DNA of 64,000 bases from Rhizobium sp. NXC14 (GCF_002117485.1 NZ_CP021030.1:1057001-1121000); one strand, 5' to 3'; positions 1-11,617 are shown, numbered from the stretch's first letter. A program made the numbers and translations. The notes: generated by a model not told the origin, from the letters alone.

Positions 1-839
1 CGCGCCGTCCAGGCTGTCGTCGGCACCTCGGTCATGCCGCCGAGCAGGCCGCTTTCACCGCGCCGCCTGAGCAGGATTTCGCCCTCTCTGGTCACCGCGA
101 TAAAGGCCGCGCCATGGCGCACGGGCTTTTCCTTCTTCGCCGCCTTGACCGGAAAGAGCTCGGGATCGGAAAGCCTCAGTGCCTGACAGGCATCGCGGAA
201 CGGACAGAGTGAACAGGCCGGCCGCTTCGGCGTGCAGATCGTCGCTCCGAGATCCATCATCGCCTGGGCGAAATCGCCCGGCCGGCCCGGCGGCGTCAGC
301 AGCGCCACCTTCGCCTTCATCAGCGGCTTGGCGGCCGGAAGCGGTGTTTCGATCGCATAAAGCCTGGAGATCACCCGCTCGACATTGCCGTCCATGACCG
401 CAGCCTGCCGGTTGAAGGCGATGGCCGCGATGGCCGCTGCCGTATAGTCGCCGATCCCGGGGAGCGATTTCAGATCCTCCTCGGTGTCCGGAAAGACGCC
501 GCCATGTTCCCTCGCCACCGCTTCGGCGCATTTCTTCAGATTGCGGGCGCGCGCGTAATAGCCGAGGCCCGCCCAGGCGGCCATCACCTCGTCGTTGTCG
601 GCGGCGGCGAGATCGGTGACGTCAGGCCAGCGCCGGAGAAATTTCTCGAAATAGGGTTTGACCGCCTGCACCGTGGTCTGCTGCAGCATCACCTCGGACA
701 GCCAGACGCGATAGGGATCGGCGCGGACGCCGCGCGCCGCCATGCCGGGCGAAACGCGCCAGGGCAGGTCGCGGTGATGGCGGTCGTACCAGTCGAGGAG
801 GGGCTTTGCCGAGGGGGTGTCGAGTGTGGTGGTCGTCAT
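1..839 (-). CDS. mutY: A/G-specific adenine DNA glycosylase MutY (3' end outside window)
   Basis: Base-excision repair enzyme that removes adenine mispaired with 8-oxoguanine or guanine. The reading frame runs off the left edge, so the C-terminal end of the MutT-like domain is missing. Visible: the catalytic Glu at about residue 49 in SEVMLQQT, the helix-hairpin-helix LPGIGDYTAAA near 126-136, the catalytic Asp at about 150 in VMDGNVERV, and a complete 4Fe-4S cluster signature (C202-x6-C209-x2-C212-x5-C218). The ATG at 839 starts MTTTTLDTPSAKP and fits family length. Divergent from the DUF721 gene. The order mutY / DUF721 / DsbA-like / smc is a familiar rhizobial arrangement. Confidence 0.95.
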   Translation of the reverse strand, partial: MTTTTLDTPSAKPLLDWYDRHHRDLPWRVSPGMAARGVRADPYRVWLSEVMLQQTTVQAVKPYFEKFLRRWPDVTDLAAADNDEVMAAWAGLGYYARARNLKKCAEAVAREHGGVFPDTEEDLKSLPGIGDYTAAAIAAIAFNRQAAVMDGNVERVISRLYAIETPLPAAKPLMKAKVALLTPPGRPGDFAQAMMDLGATICTPKRPACSLCPFRDACQALRLSDPELFPVKAAKKEKPVRHGAAFIAVTREGEILLRRRGESGLLGGMTEVPTTAWTA

Positions 840-935
840 GATTTGCCGCATTGGGGGGAAGGCCCTATACTTGGCGAAGCAACGCCGCGCGATCAAGTCG
901 GCCGCACCAATTCGGGGCGCCGTCCAAGGGTTTCG

Positions 936-1433
936 ATGAGTTATCCACGCAAAGATGTGAAACAGATTTCCGAGCTGGCGAACGGGCTGATCGATCCGGT
1001 CCTTGCCCGGCGCGCCGGCATCAACACGGCGCTGCTCGGCTCGTGGAGCGAAATCGCCGGCGAGGATTTTGCCGATTGCACCCGCCCGGAGAAAATCGCC
1101 TGGGCTCGCGGCGGCGGCGATGACGGCAACTTCCGCCCCGGCGTGCTGACCATCGCCTGCGAAGGGGCACGCGCGCTCTTCCTCACCCATGCCCAGGGCG
1201 AACTCATCCAGCGCATCAACAGCTTCTTCGGCTTCGCCGCCGTCCACCAGATCCGCATCGTCCAGAAACCGGTGTCGCAAGCCGTCCGCCGCTCCCGCAC
1301 CCCGCCGCCGCTGAAGGGCGAAGCCGCCCGTAAGCTCGAAGGCATGATGGAGGGCATCGAAGGCGACAAGCTGCGGCAGGCGATTGAGCGACTGGGGACT
1401 GCGGTGATGGGCAAGCGGGGGAATGGGCGCTGA
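936..1433 (+). CDS. DUF721 protein (DciA-like)
   Basis: A 165-residue protein of the DUF721 family, which includes DciA, the replicative-helicase-associated factor of bacteria lacking DnaC. Visible: N-terminal region MSYPRKDVKQISELANGLID, then LGSWSEIAGEDFADCTRPEKI (the W..I.G...A..T.P conserved pattern) and a beta segment VLTIACEGARALFLTH. The start is the ATG at 936; the open frame extends further upstream but there it only mirrors mutY on the other strand. The link to helicase loading is family knowledge, not visible here. A short stretch separates it from mutY, so the two probably share a divergent promoter region. Confidence 0.85.
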   Translation: MSYPRKDVKQISELANGLIDPVLARRAGINTALLGSWSEIAGEDFADCTRPEKIAWARGGGDDGNFRPGVLTIACEGARALFLTHAQGELIQRINSFFGFAAVHQIRIVQKPVSQAVRRSRTPPPLKGEAARKLEGMMEGIEGDKLRQAIERLGTAVMGKRGNGR

Positions 1434-1487
1434 TGAGCGACGCCCATCTTGGCCGGCAACACATTGGGGTGCCACGGCACCGCATGC

Positions 1488-1853
1488 TTAGTTTTTTGAT
1501 CCTGCTTCGATACGCTCGCGGGTAACTGCGAATTCCATCCTGCCTGAGATCGAATTGTAAGGCTCACATTCTGTGATCGCATCAGCGATCAACGGGGCAG
1601 CCGTTTTTTCCCATTCGGATGGCGGCGTGTGGAAGTTGATGGATAGAAAATCGGCAGATCCGTCCTTGATGACCGCCACAACCATGAAGTCATAGGAGCT
1701 CGGCGCGTCCGCGGGTAGCTTCAGACATTTAAGCATCTGGCTGAAAACAATATTCCCGCCGTCTTCAGAGGCGATGCCGCTTGTGACCTTCGTGGCCAAT
1801 GCGACAGAGACAATGAGTACGGAATAGAGAAAAGCTTTGGTGAAAGAACGCAT
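1488..1853 (-). CDS. Small secreted protein of unknown function
   Basis: 121 residues with an N-terminal hydrophobic segment (FLYSVLIVSVALATKV) followed by a probable cleavage region near residues 22-28, so likely exported to the periplasm. The rest is soluble with two cysteines (MLKCLKL and ITECEPY) that could pair. The fold pattern (a short helix, beta strands in DFMVVAVIKDG, a helix in APLIADAITEC, a final strand MEFAVTRERI) recalls TonB C-terminal-like small domains of rhizobia, but this is only an impression. Base composition is less GC-rich than the neighbours. Monocistronic, reading toward DUF721. Confidence 0.6.
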   Translation of the reverse strand: MRSFTKAFLYSVLIVSVALATKVTSGIASEDGGNIVFSQMLKCLKLPADAPSSYDFMVVAVIKDGSADFLSINFHTPPSEWEKTAAPLIADAITECEPYNSISGRMEFAVTRERIEAGSKN

Positions 1854-1911
1854 TCAAATTACCCTCTGAGTAGGCGTCGGCTATACTTCTACAGCAGACT
1901 GGAGAAAAATC

Positions 1912-2134
1912 ATGCTAGTCTTGCAGTTGCCCCCTGATATCGAAGCGACTGACTCAGCTTTCGAGGCGTACCGGCCGCAGCAAGAGTTTCTATGCGCGGC
2001 AAGCCATCATCGAGCAGCTCGACGACCTCGAAGATATCTATCTTGCTGAAAAGCGCCTCAAAGAGCTTCGGCGGAGCGAGAGCGATACCGTGCCGCTGGC
2101 CGAGCTGTTGGCGCGTCATGGGTTGGACGACTGA
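1912..2134 (+). pseudogene. Frameshifted RelB/ribbon-helix-helix antitoxin
   Basis: The first frame (ATG at 1912) reads MLVLQLPPDIEA; from 1949 a different frame reads LTQLSRRTGRSKSFYARQA and continues to LAELLARHGLDD with a stop at 2132-2134. Together they make the usual ~75-residue antitoxin of the RelB/DUF6290 type (LPPDIE..L..L..RTGRSKSFYARQAI.E.L.DLED.YLAE). The join at 1945-1950 (GAAGCGACTGAC) appears to lack two bases, so the gene is broken unless this is a sequencing error. A remnant of the partner toxin start overlaps its end. Confidence 0.6.
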
Positions 2135-2216
2135 GTTTCGGAGCAAAACCTCCAATCCTGCAATTTTTGGTCTAGTCGTCTTCCCGCGGTCACAATTCTT
2201 TGAAGGAAGTTGCTGA
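2118..2216 (+). pseudogene. Stub of a RelE-type toxin gene
   Basis: An ATG at 2118 overlaps the last codons of the broken antitoxin, exactly where RelE-family toxin genes normally start, and reads MGWTTEFRSK, similar to the beginning of RelE toxins (M.W.VEF...A). After about ten residues all similarity to a toxin ends, and the frame stops at 2216. I read this as the truncated remains of the toxin half of a RelB/RelE-like module. With so little sequence, chance similarity cannot be excluded. Confidence 0.35.
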
Positions 2217-2288
2217 TCAGTGCCTTGTGGGCGGCTGTCAGCCGTTATATCGCACAGTCACGCCGTCAATCTCATTTATGGGGAACCC

Positions 2289-3065
2289 ATGCAGATGTCC
2301 GAAATGCAACTGACGAAACGCCGCCTCTTGAGCGGAATCGCCATCGCCGCAGCTGCCGCCGTGCTTGTCGCCTGCAACGACAGCAAGGACGCTGCCGATG
2401 CTTCGTCTTCCGGCAAGACCATGGCCGACGGCACCAATGTCGATACCATCAAGACGGCGGCCACCACGGCGGGGGACATGCCGCAGTCTGACGGCGATGT
2501 CGATATGGCCGAGGTGCTGAAACCCGGCGCGCTGCCGGAAATGGCGCTTGGCAAGGCCGACGCGCCCGTCAAGATCGTCGAATATATGTCGATGACCTGC
2601 CCGCATTGCGCCCATTTCCACAACACCACCTTCGACGCCATCAAGCAGAAATACGTCGACACCGGCAAGGTGCAGTTCATCATCCGCGAATTCCCCTTCG
2701 ATCCGCGTGCGGCGGCGGCCTTCATGCTCGCCCGCTGCAGTTCCTCCAATCCGGAGCAGTTGAGCACGCCGGAACAGTATTTCCCGATGGTTTCGATGCT
2801 GTTCAAGCAGCAGCAGGTCTGGGCCGCCGCCGATGACGGCCGCGCTGCACTGCTGCAGATGTCGAAGCTTGCCGGATTTACTGAGGATAGCTTCACGAAA
2901 TGCTTGACGAACCAGAAGCTTCTGGATGAAGTGAACGCCACGCGGGAAAGGGGATCGAAGGATTTCGGCGTCAACGCCACGCCAACCTTCCTCATCAATG
3001 GCAAGCGCTATTCTGGAGACATGCCGGTTGACACCATGTCGAAGCTCATCGACAGCCTCATCTGA
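2289..3065 (+). CDS. DsbA-family thioredoxin-like lipoprotein
   Basis: 258 residues. The N-terminus carries a positively charged stretch (KRR), a hydrophobic core and a lipobox LVAC (Cys29), so it is probably a lipoprotein facing the periplasm. A thioredoxin active site C104-P-H-C107 lies in MTCPHCAHFHNTTF and a cis-proline loop in NATPTFLINGKR near the C-terminus, as in DsbA/DsbG and BdbD-type thiol oxidoreductases. It probably forms or exchanges disulfides in exported proteins. The ATG at 2289 has a GGGGA ribosome-binding site about five bases upstream; the frame is open further upstream without a better start. It precedes smc with a RIME in between. Confidence 0.88.
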   Translation: MQMSEMQLTKRRLLSGIAIAAAAAVLVACNDSKDAADASSSGKTMADGTNVDTIKTAATTAGDMPQSDGDVDMAEVLKPGALPEMALGKADAPVKIVEYMSMTCPHCAHFHNTTFDAIKQKYVDTGKVQFIIREFPFDPRAAAAFMLARCSSSNPEQLSTPEQYFPMVSMLFKQQQVWAAADDGRAALLQMSKLAGFTEDSFTKCLTNQKLLDEVNATRERGSKDFGVNATPTFLINGKRYSGDMPVDTMSKLIDSLI

Positions 3066-3144
3066 ACCGGATCGTTCGACCACAACGGGCGACGGCGAAA
3101 GCCGTGCGCCCGTTTTTCGTTTTCAGCGCAGTTTGCGGGCGTGG

Positions 3145-3261
3145 CCCCCTCATCCGCCCTACGGGCACCTTCTCCCCGCTGGGGAGAAGAGGGAATCGAG
3201 ACGTTGCGGCAAATCCCCTTCGCCCCAGCGGGGAGAAGGTGCCGGCAGGCGGATGAGGGGG
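3145..3261. repeat. RIME palindrome between dsbA-like gene and smc
   Basis: Two-armed palindrome. The left arm begins CCCCCTCATCCGCCCTACGG, continues with CACCTTCTCCCCGCTGGGG, and the right arm mirrors it and ends GGCGGATGAGGGGG. This matches the described Rhizobium-specific intergenic mosaic elements. It is an uninterrupted copy and so shows what the IS110 target sites in this window look like before insertion (CACCTT-CT-CCCC and GGCCCC-CT-CATCC). Confidence 0.85.
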
Positions 3262-3284
3262 CTTCCTGCCGTGGATATCTCCGC

Positions 3285-6200
3285 ATGAAGTTCAACAAGC
3301 TGCGCCTGGTCGGCTTCAAATCCTTCGTCGAGCCGACGGAATTCATCATCGAGCGGGGGCTGACCGGCGTCGTCGGCCCGAACGGCTGCGGCAAGTCCAA
3401 TCTCGTCGAGGCGCTGCGCTGGGTGATGGGCGAGAATTCATACAAGAACATGCGCGCCTCCGGCATGGACGACGTGATCTTTTCCGGCTCCGGCAACCGC
3501 CCAGCCCGCAATACCGCCGAGGTGGCCCTCTATCTCGACAATGGCGAGCGGACCGCACCTGCCGCCTTCAACGACAGCGACGAGATCCAGGTCACCCGCC
3601 GCATCGAGCGCGAGCAGGGCTCGCTCTATCGCATCAACGGGAAGGAAAGCCGCGCCAAGGATGTGCAGCTGCTGTTTGCCGATGCCTCGACCGGCGCCCG
3701 TTCACCCTCGATGGTCGGCCAGGGCCGTATTGGCGAGCTGATCCAGGCAAAGCCGCAGGCCCGCCGCCAGCTCCTGGAAGAAGCGGCCGGCATTTCGGGC
3801 CTGCATTCGCGCCGCCATGAGGCCGAGCTGCGTCTGCGCGCTGCCGAAACCAATCTCGAGCGCCTCGACGACGTCACCTCGCAGCTCGAAAGCCAGATCG
3901 AGAGCCTGAAGCGCCAGGCGCGCCAGGCCAATCGATTCAAGACGCTGTCGGCCGATATCCGCGCCCGCGAGGCGATGCTGCTGCATATCCGCTGGGTGCA
4001 GGCCAAGGAGGCTGAGGCGGAGGCCGACAGCGCTCTGAACCAGGCGACATCAATCGTTGCCGAAAAGGCGCAAGCGCAGATGGAGGCAGCCAAGCAGCAG
4101 GGCATCGCCAGCCTGAAGCTGCCGGAACTGCGCGACGGCGAGGCGCGCGCCGCCGCCGCCCTGCAGCGCCTGCAGATCGCCAGGAGCCAGCTGGAGGAGG
4201 ATGCCGGCCGCATCCTGCGCCGCCGCGACGAACTGACCCGCCGTCTCGCCCAGCTTGCCGAGGATATCCGCCGCGAGGAGCGGCTGGTGGCCGATAATGC
4301 CGTCATCCTCGCCAAGCTCGACGCCGAAGAGGCCGAGATTTCGGACATCCTCGCCGATTCCGGCCGTCATGCCGAGGAGACACGCGAAGCCTTCGAAGCG
4401 GCGGCGGCAAAACTTGCCGACAGCGAGCGCATCTTCACGCAGCTGACGGCCGAGCGCGCTGAAGCCGCCGCCGGGCGCAACCAGCTGGAGCGCGCCATTC
4501 GCGATCTGGCTGACCGCCGCATGCGCCTCGAGCGCCAGATGGACGAAGCAAACGCGGAATTGTCGGCGATCGGCGAGAAGATATCAGGCCTGCCCGATCC
4601 GGATGAAAAACGCGCGATGGTCGAGGCCGGCGAAATCGCGCTTGCCGATGCCGATGCCGCCGTCCAGACGGTCGAACAGGCGCTGGCGGCTGCCCGTCAG
4701 GCCGAGGCACTGTCGCGCGCGCCGGTCGATCAGGCCCGCTCTGGCCTGAATGCGCTGGAAACCGAAGCCCGCACCATTTCCCGCATGCTCGCCGCCGGTG
4801 CCGCGGCCGGCAAGTTCCCGCCGATTGCCGAGGAGCTGAAGGTCGATCGCGGCTTCGAGACGGCGCTCGGTGCAGCACTCGGCGACGATCTGGAATCGCC
4901 GCTCGATGCCGAGGCGCCGGCCCATTGGTCTGTCAATGGCGATGGCGCCGGCGATCCGGCGCTTCCCGAAGGCGCCGTGCCGCTGATCGCTCATATCAGC
5001 GCGCCATCAGCTCTCACCCGCCGCCTGCGCCAGATCGGCCTGGTCGCCGATGGCGACGCGCGCTCCCTGATGGCGGCGCTGAAGCCCGGCCAGCGGCTGG
5101 TGACGAAGGAGGGCGCCGTCTATCGCTGGGACGGCCATGTCACCGGCGCCGATGCCCCGAGCGCTGCCGCGCTGCGCCTTGCCCAGAAGAACCGCCTGGC
5201 CGAACTCGAAAGCGAAGCGGCGATCGCCCGTGATGTGCTTGCCGAGGCCGAAGAGCGGCAGGCAGGGGCGGCCGATTCGATCCGCCTCGAGGAGCGGCGG
5301 CTGGCCGAGGCCCGCGACATGAGCCGGCTGTCGGCGCGCCATCTGGCCGAAGCGCGCGAGGCGCTGGCTGCGGCCGAGCGGGCTTCCGGCGATCTCATCC
5401 GCCGCCGCGACGTCGTCAGCGAGGCTGCGAGCCAGCTGGGCGCGCAATTGGAAGAGATCGGCGTCCAGGAGGAAAACGCCCGAATCGAGCTGGAGGACGC
5501 GCCCGATCTCACCGAGATCGACGAGCGCTTGCGCTTCCAGCAGGCGGAAGTGGCGACCGACCGCGGCACGCTCGCCGAGGCCCGCGCCCGTCATGAAAGC
5601 CTGGCGAGGGAAAACGAGGCCCGCCAGCGCCGCATCATGGCGATCGGCCAGGAGCGCGAGACCTGGCGCCAGCGGGCGGCAAGCGGCGAGGATCATGTCG
5701 CCACACTGCGCGAGCGCGAGGAAGAGGCGCGCGAAGAGGCGGCCGATCTCGAAATGGCGCCTGACGAATTCGACGACAAGCGTCGCGCCCTGCTGAGCGA
5801 ATTACAGAAGGCCGAGGAGGCGCGCCGCAATGCCGGCGATCTTCTGGCCGAAGCCGAACGCATCCAGCGCGATGCCGATCACAAGGCGGCGACCGCGCTT
5901 TCCGAGCTTGCCGAATACCGCGAACGCCGCGGCCGCGCCGAGGAGCGCCTGGTCTCGGCCCGCGAACGTCGGCACGAAAGTGAAGTCCGCATTCGCGAGG
6001 CGCTGAACGTGCCGCCGCATGAGGCGCTTCGGTTCGCCGGCCTGCAGCCGATGCAGGCTCTGCCCGATCCGCGCGAGGTCGAGCGCGAGCTGGAGCGGCT
6101 GAAGATGGAGCGCGAACGGCTCGGCGCCGTCAACCTGCGCGCCGACGAGGAGCAGAAGGAGCTGAGCGAGAAGCTCGAAGCGCTGATCAAGGAGCGCGAC

Positions 6201-6746
6201 GACGTCATCGACGCGATCCGCAAGCTGCGCGGCGCCATCCAGAGCCTGAACCGCGAGGGCCGCGAGCGCCTGGTCGCCGCCTTCGACGTCGTCAATGGCC
6301 AGTTCCAGCGGCTGTTCACCCATCTCTTCGGCGGCGGCACCGCCGAGCTGCAGCTGATCGAATCCGATGATCCGCTGGAGGCCGGCCTCGAAATCCTGGC
6401 CCGCCCGCCCGGCAAGAAGCCGCAGACGATGACGCTGCTGTCGGGCGGCGAACAGGCGCTGACTGCAATGGCGCTGATCTTCGCCGTCTTCCTCACCAAC
6501 CCGGCGCCGATCTGCGTGCTAGACGAGGTGGACGCGCCGCTCGACGACCACAATGTCGAACGCTACTGCAACCTGATGGACGAAATGGCGGCTTCGACCG
6601 AGACCCGCTTCGTCATCATCACCCATAATCCCATCACCATGGCCCGCATGAACCGCCTCTTCGGCGTCACCATGGCCGAGCAGGGCGTCTCCACCCTCGT
6701 CTCCGTCGACCTGCAGACAGCCGAACGCCTGCGCGAAATTGCCTGA
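3285..6746 (+). CDS. smc: Chromosome segregation ATPase SMC
   Basis: 1153 residues, full length for SMC. Walker A GPNGCGKS lies at residues 31-38. Long, Ala/Glu/Arg-rich coiled-coil arms flank a hinge around residues 500-620. The ABC signature LLSGGEQ is near 1051 and Walker B ICVLDEVDAPLDD near 1076. The protein works as a dimer with ScpA/ScpB to compact and segregate the chromosome. The ATG at 3285 (MKFNKLRLVGFKSF) is the canonical SMC start; the frame is open upstream only because it crosses the RIME. The gene follows the DsbA-like gene in the same direction, separated by that RIME. Confidence 0.97.
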   Translation: MKFNKLRLVGFKSFVEPTEFIIERGLTGVVGPNGCGKSNLVEALRWVMGENSYKNMRASGMDDVIFSGSGNRPARNTAEVALYLDNGERTAPAAFNDSDEIQVTRRIEREQGSLYRINGKESRAKDVQLLFADASTGARSPSMVGQGRIGELIQAKPQARRQLLEEAAGISGLHSRRHEAELRLRAAETNLERLDDVTSQLESQIESLKRQARQANRFKTLSADIRAREAMLLHIRWVQAKEAEAEADSALNQATSIVAEKAQAQMEAAKQQGIASLKLPELRDGEARAAAALQRLQIARSQLEEDAGRILRRRDELTRRLAQLAEDIRREERLVADNAVILAKLDAEEAEISDILADSGRHAEETREAFEAAAAKLADSERIFTQLTAERAEAAAGRNQLERAIRDLADRRMRLERQMDEANAELSAIGEKISGLPDPDEKRAMVEAGEIALADADAAVQTVEQALAAARQAEALSRAPVDQARSGLNALETEARTISRMLAAGAAAGKFPPIAEELKVDRGFETALGAALGDDLESPLDAEAPAHWSVNGDGAGDPALPEGAVPLIAHISAPSALTRRLRQIGLVADGDARSLMAALKPGQRLVTKEGAVYRWDGHVTGADAPSAAALRLAQKNRLAELESEAAIARDVLAEAEERQAGAADSIRLEERRLAEARDMSRLSARHLAEAREALAAAERASGDLIRRRDVVSEAASQLGAQLEEIGVQEENARIELEDAPDLTEIDERLRFQQAEVATDRGTLAEARARHESLARENEARQRRIMAIGQERETWRQRAASGEDHVATLREREEEAREEAADLEMAPDEFDDKRRALLSELQKAEEARRNAGDLLAEAERIQRDADHKAATALSELAEYRERRGRAEERLVSARERRHESEVRIREALNVPPHEALRFAGLQPMQALPDPREVERELERLKMERERLGAVNLRADEEQKELSEKLEALIKERDDVIDAIRKLRGAIQSLNREGRERLVAAFDVVNGQFQRLFTHLFGGGTAELQLIESDDPLEAGLEILARPPGKKPQTMTLLSGGEQALTAMALIFAVFLTNPAPICVLDEVDAPLDDHNVERYCNLMDEMAASTETRFVIITHNPITMARMNRLFGVTMAEQGVSTLVSVDLQTAERLREIA

Positions 6747-6885
6747 GGTCTTGCGAGGAGGCTGTGCTCCCAGGGTCAAGCCCTCGGATCACCAATGAGA
6801 GTTGGTGCGGGGCGCGATGAAGCTACGGCCGGCGCAGAGCCGCAAGCTGCGTCGCCGGTGCGTGGTGAGAACGCCAACCACACTC

Positions 6886-6930
6886 TCCGTCATCCCAGGG
6901 CTTGACCAGGCTTGACCCTGGGATCCATGG
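6886..6930. repeat. REP-like inverted repeat (CCCAGGGCTTGACCCTGGG family)
   Basis: Contains TCATCCCAGGGCTTGACC followed by a partly duplicated CTTGACCCTGGGATCCA, an imperfect palindrome. The same family recurs at 48.3-48.8 kb. The copy here has a 12-base internal duplication of AGGCTTGACC. It lies in the 260-base gap between smc and the glutathione transferase gene, which shows no other feature. Confidence 0.7.
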
Positions 6931-7007
6931 CCAAACACAAACACGCGGACTTCTATTTCTCTGCCGTGGGACGCCTTCGCCGTTCACCGACCCGCCATGA
7001 TCCCTGA

Positions 7008-7661
7008 TCAGTCCGCCGCCGATGCGGCCTGAAAAACCGCGAACTGCGCGGCGAAGGCGCGCTGATAGGCGGGTCGCGCCTCAGCGCGGGCGACATAGGC
7101 GGCGAGGCTGGGATAATCGTCGAGGATATTGGATGACTTCAGCCGCAGCAGCACCGACGCCATCAGCAAATCGCCGGCGCTGAATGCGCCGTCGAGCCAG
7201 TCGGCGTCGCCGAGATGGGCCGAAAGGCTGTTCAGCCGTTTGCGGATGCTGCCCTCCAGGGAACGCAGGCGCTTCTCATACCAGGGTTCGTCGCGCTCGA
7301 GAATCCTGGCGAGGCTGTGCTCGAAGATCGGCGTCTCCACCGTATTGAGCGCAGCAAACATCCAGGCAGTCGCCCGCGCCCGTCCATTGACGTCTTGCGG
7401 CAACAGGCCCCCATGACGCTCGGCGATATGAAGGACGATCGCGCCGGATTCGAACAATGTGAGATCGCCTTCCTCATAGGTCGGGATCTGCCCGAATGGC
7501 TGGCGCGCCAGGTGCGCCGGCTGCTTCATCGTCTCGAATGAGACGAGGCGGACATCATACGGCTGGCCGGCTTCCTCGAGCGCCCAGCGAACCCGCATGT
7601 CGCGCGCCAGCCCACGGCCCCGATCGGGCGAACGTTCAAAGGCGGTAATGGTGATCGTCAT
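7008..7661 (-). CDS. Glutathione S-transferase family protein
   Basis: 217 residues. The N-terminal thioredoxin-like domain has RVRWALEEAGQPYDVRLV and the glutathione-binding segment QPFGQIPTYEEGDLTLFESGAI (cis-Pro then ES), followed by an all-helical C-terminal domain. Likely cytosolic conjugation or reduction using glutathione; substrate unknown. The start at 7661 (MTITITAFERSP) is chosen because GGAGA lies six to seven bases upstream; an ATG 12 bases earlier is possible but would overlap that site. Convergent with smc. Confidence 0.9.
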   Translation of the reverse strand: MTITITAFERSPDRGRGLARDMRVRWALEEAGQPYDVRLVSFETMKQPAHLARQPFGQIPTYEEGDLTLFESGAIVLHIAERHGGLLPQDVNGRARATAWMFAALNTVETPIFEHSLARILERDEPWYEKRLRSLEGSIRKRLNSLSAHLGDADWLDGAFSAGDLLMASVLLRLKSSNILDDYPSLAAYVARAEARPAYQRAFAAQFAVFQAASAAD

Positions 7662-8099
7662 CGTTTTCTCCATGGCTTGTCTGCATTGAAGACGTGCGGC
7701 CAAACGGGGTTCCGACATTCACCGCCGTCGGGCGTCAGCTTTTTGCAGAAACGGCTGTCTGCAATCGGCGCAGGATCTGCCTCGCCGCATTTCGAGAGGG
7801 TCGTTTCGACGACGAGGCGATTGCTCACTGGTCGGTCGGGACTCGCGCTCGAGACGGAATTCGTACAAATCGCGTGCAATTTTCCCGCATTCGGCGATAA
7901 ACACCAAAAAAGGTCGGCTGTCTTGCGGTCCCTACCCCATTTGGGTGATGCTCTTTTCTCTGACTTGCATTAGAAGTTGTTTCAACGCAACCTGATGACT
8001 TTGCTGAAGAGCGGGGCGGTCAAAGTTGCGGATTTGTCGAATTTGCGATGCGCTTTTCAGGTAGAGGGCAAGGACCTGGAAGCTGTTTGAGCAATCCCT
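7662..8099. other. Gap without a supported gene
   Basis: Upstream of the glutathione transferase gene. Short open frames exist on both strands (for example a 68-residue frame at 7932-8138 on the minus strand starting with TTG), but none has a good ribosome-binding site or recognisable similarity. GC content falls toward 7900-8100 compared with flanking coding DNA. Confidence 0.4.
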
Positions 8100-8253
8100 G
8101 GAAATGCGAAGCGTCTCTTGAGGAGTTGCGGAAAACAAGGATCAGGGCGGTTCCATGAATCGCCCTGGGTTGAGGGACCCCCCGTCCGGTTTTCCTGGCC
8201 GGACGGAAACAAGGCTTTGCGGGACATTGTTGCAGTCCCGCAAAGCTTTTTTT
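8100..8253 (+). ncRNA. Candidate small RNA upstream of ppdK
   Basis: A non-coding stretch ending in two consecutive strong hairpins: CCGTCCGG / CCGGACGG (8182-8206) and GCTTTGCGGGAC / GTCCCGCAAAGC (8214-8246), the second followed by seven T. No protein-coding gene on the plus strand ends just upstream, so this terminator needs another transcript to serve; a trans-acting small RNA is the simplest explanation. The 5' end is not defined. It has not been matched to any named rhizobial sRNA family. Confidence 0.35.
8214..8253 (+). terminator. Rho-independent terminator
   Basis: Perfect 12-bp stem GCTTTGCGGGAC / GTCCCGCAAAGC with a nine-base loop followed by T7. It points in the plus direction. 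Confidence 0.8.
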
Positions 8254-8411
8254 ATGCCTTCTTCAGGCGGGGTTACATGGCTTTCAGCCGCCAGTGACTG
8301 TGAAAATATTGTGCGACGCAGCATTTTCGCCGCATTTGTCGATTTTCATTTCAACTCCAAGGCATTAAGCTGATTTCCCAGACGCTGGCGGTGTTTGTTA
8401 AACTTCTCCTT

Positions 8412-8486
8412 CGTCATGCTCGGGCTTGTCCCGAGCATCTGCAGCCAGTCGATCTGGAGCAGATCCTCGGCACAAGGCCGAGGATG
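8412..8486. repeat. REP-like repeat pair
   Basis: Two palindromic units in opposite orientation: TCATGCTCGGGCTTGTCCCGA and, about 40 bases later, TCCTCGGCACAAGGCCGAGGA followed by TGACG. This is the family CGTC(C)TCGGGCTTG(A/T)CCCGAG seen elsewhere in the window. It lies about 70 bases upstream of the ppdK start. Confidence 0.65.
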
Positions 8487-8557
8487 ACGGCGAGGGGAGC
8501 AAGACATGTCAGCAAACTGAGGGATCACGCTGATCCTTTTGTGGTGTTGGGGGGAAG

Positions 8558-11224
<2,667 letters not shown>

Positions 11225-11242
11225 AACCGGGCGAGCCGGCCT

Positions 11243-11518
11243 TCAGTGGTGATAGCGCCAGTGATCGCGGTAGACGTATGGCCCGTTCAGATCCCAGGCC
11301 ATGCTGTGCATCAGCTCGGCACTCGCAGCCCGCGATTCGGCCCGCCGGTCGAGCTCGATGCGCTGCAGGCAGGTGGCGAACGCATCGGTGCCGCGGCGGA
11401 AACCATAGCTCAGGCACTTCTGCTCATCCGCCGCCCGCCGCTCCTCCGGCGTCATCGTCTGGCAGGCGGAAAGGCCGGCGGTCACGGCGAGGAGGGTGAG
11501 GAGAAGGGGGAGGCGCAT
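11243..11518 (-). CDS. Small lipoprotein, unknown function
   Basis: 91 residues starting MRLPLLLTLLAVTAGLSAC; the lipobox LSAC (Cys19) marks a lipoprotein. The mature part has CQTMTPEERRAADEQKC then a conserved-looking LSYGFRRGTDAFATCLQRIE with two further cysteines, and a His-rich tail (WRYHH). The pattern E..C...G...G...F..C is common in small alphaproteobacterial lipoproteins of unknown role. Start chosen at 11518 because a longer frame would add residues before the signal peptide. Convergent with ppdK. Confidence 0.75.
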   Translation of the reverse strand: MRLPLLLTLLAVTAGLSACQTMTPEERRAADEQKCLSYGFRRGTDAFATCLQRIELDRRAESRAASAELMHSMAWDLNGPYVYRDHWRYHH

Positions 11519-11617
11519 CGGGGTGTTCCTTGCTTTTCCCTGAGGAAATGCCATTCGGGTGGTGGCGTCAAGCGAGCGAACGCCGAGATGGGTGATGACG
11601 TGAATGGTGTGCCGTGC

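Noticed and set aside
7932..8138. A 68-codon minus-strand frame near the sRNA candidate
   Set aside because: TTG start, no ribosome-binding site, no similarity recognised; it overlaps the 5' side of the candidate sRNA.
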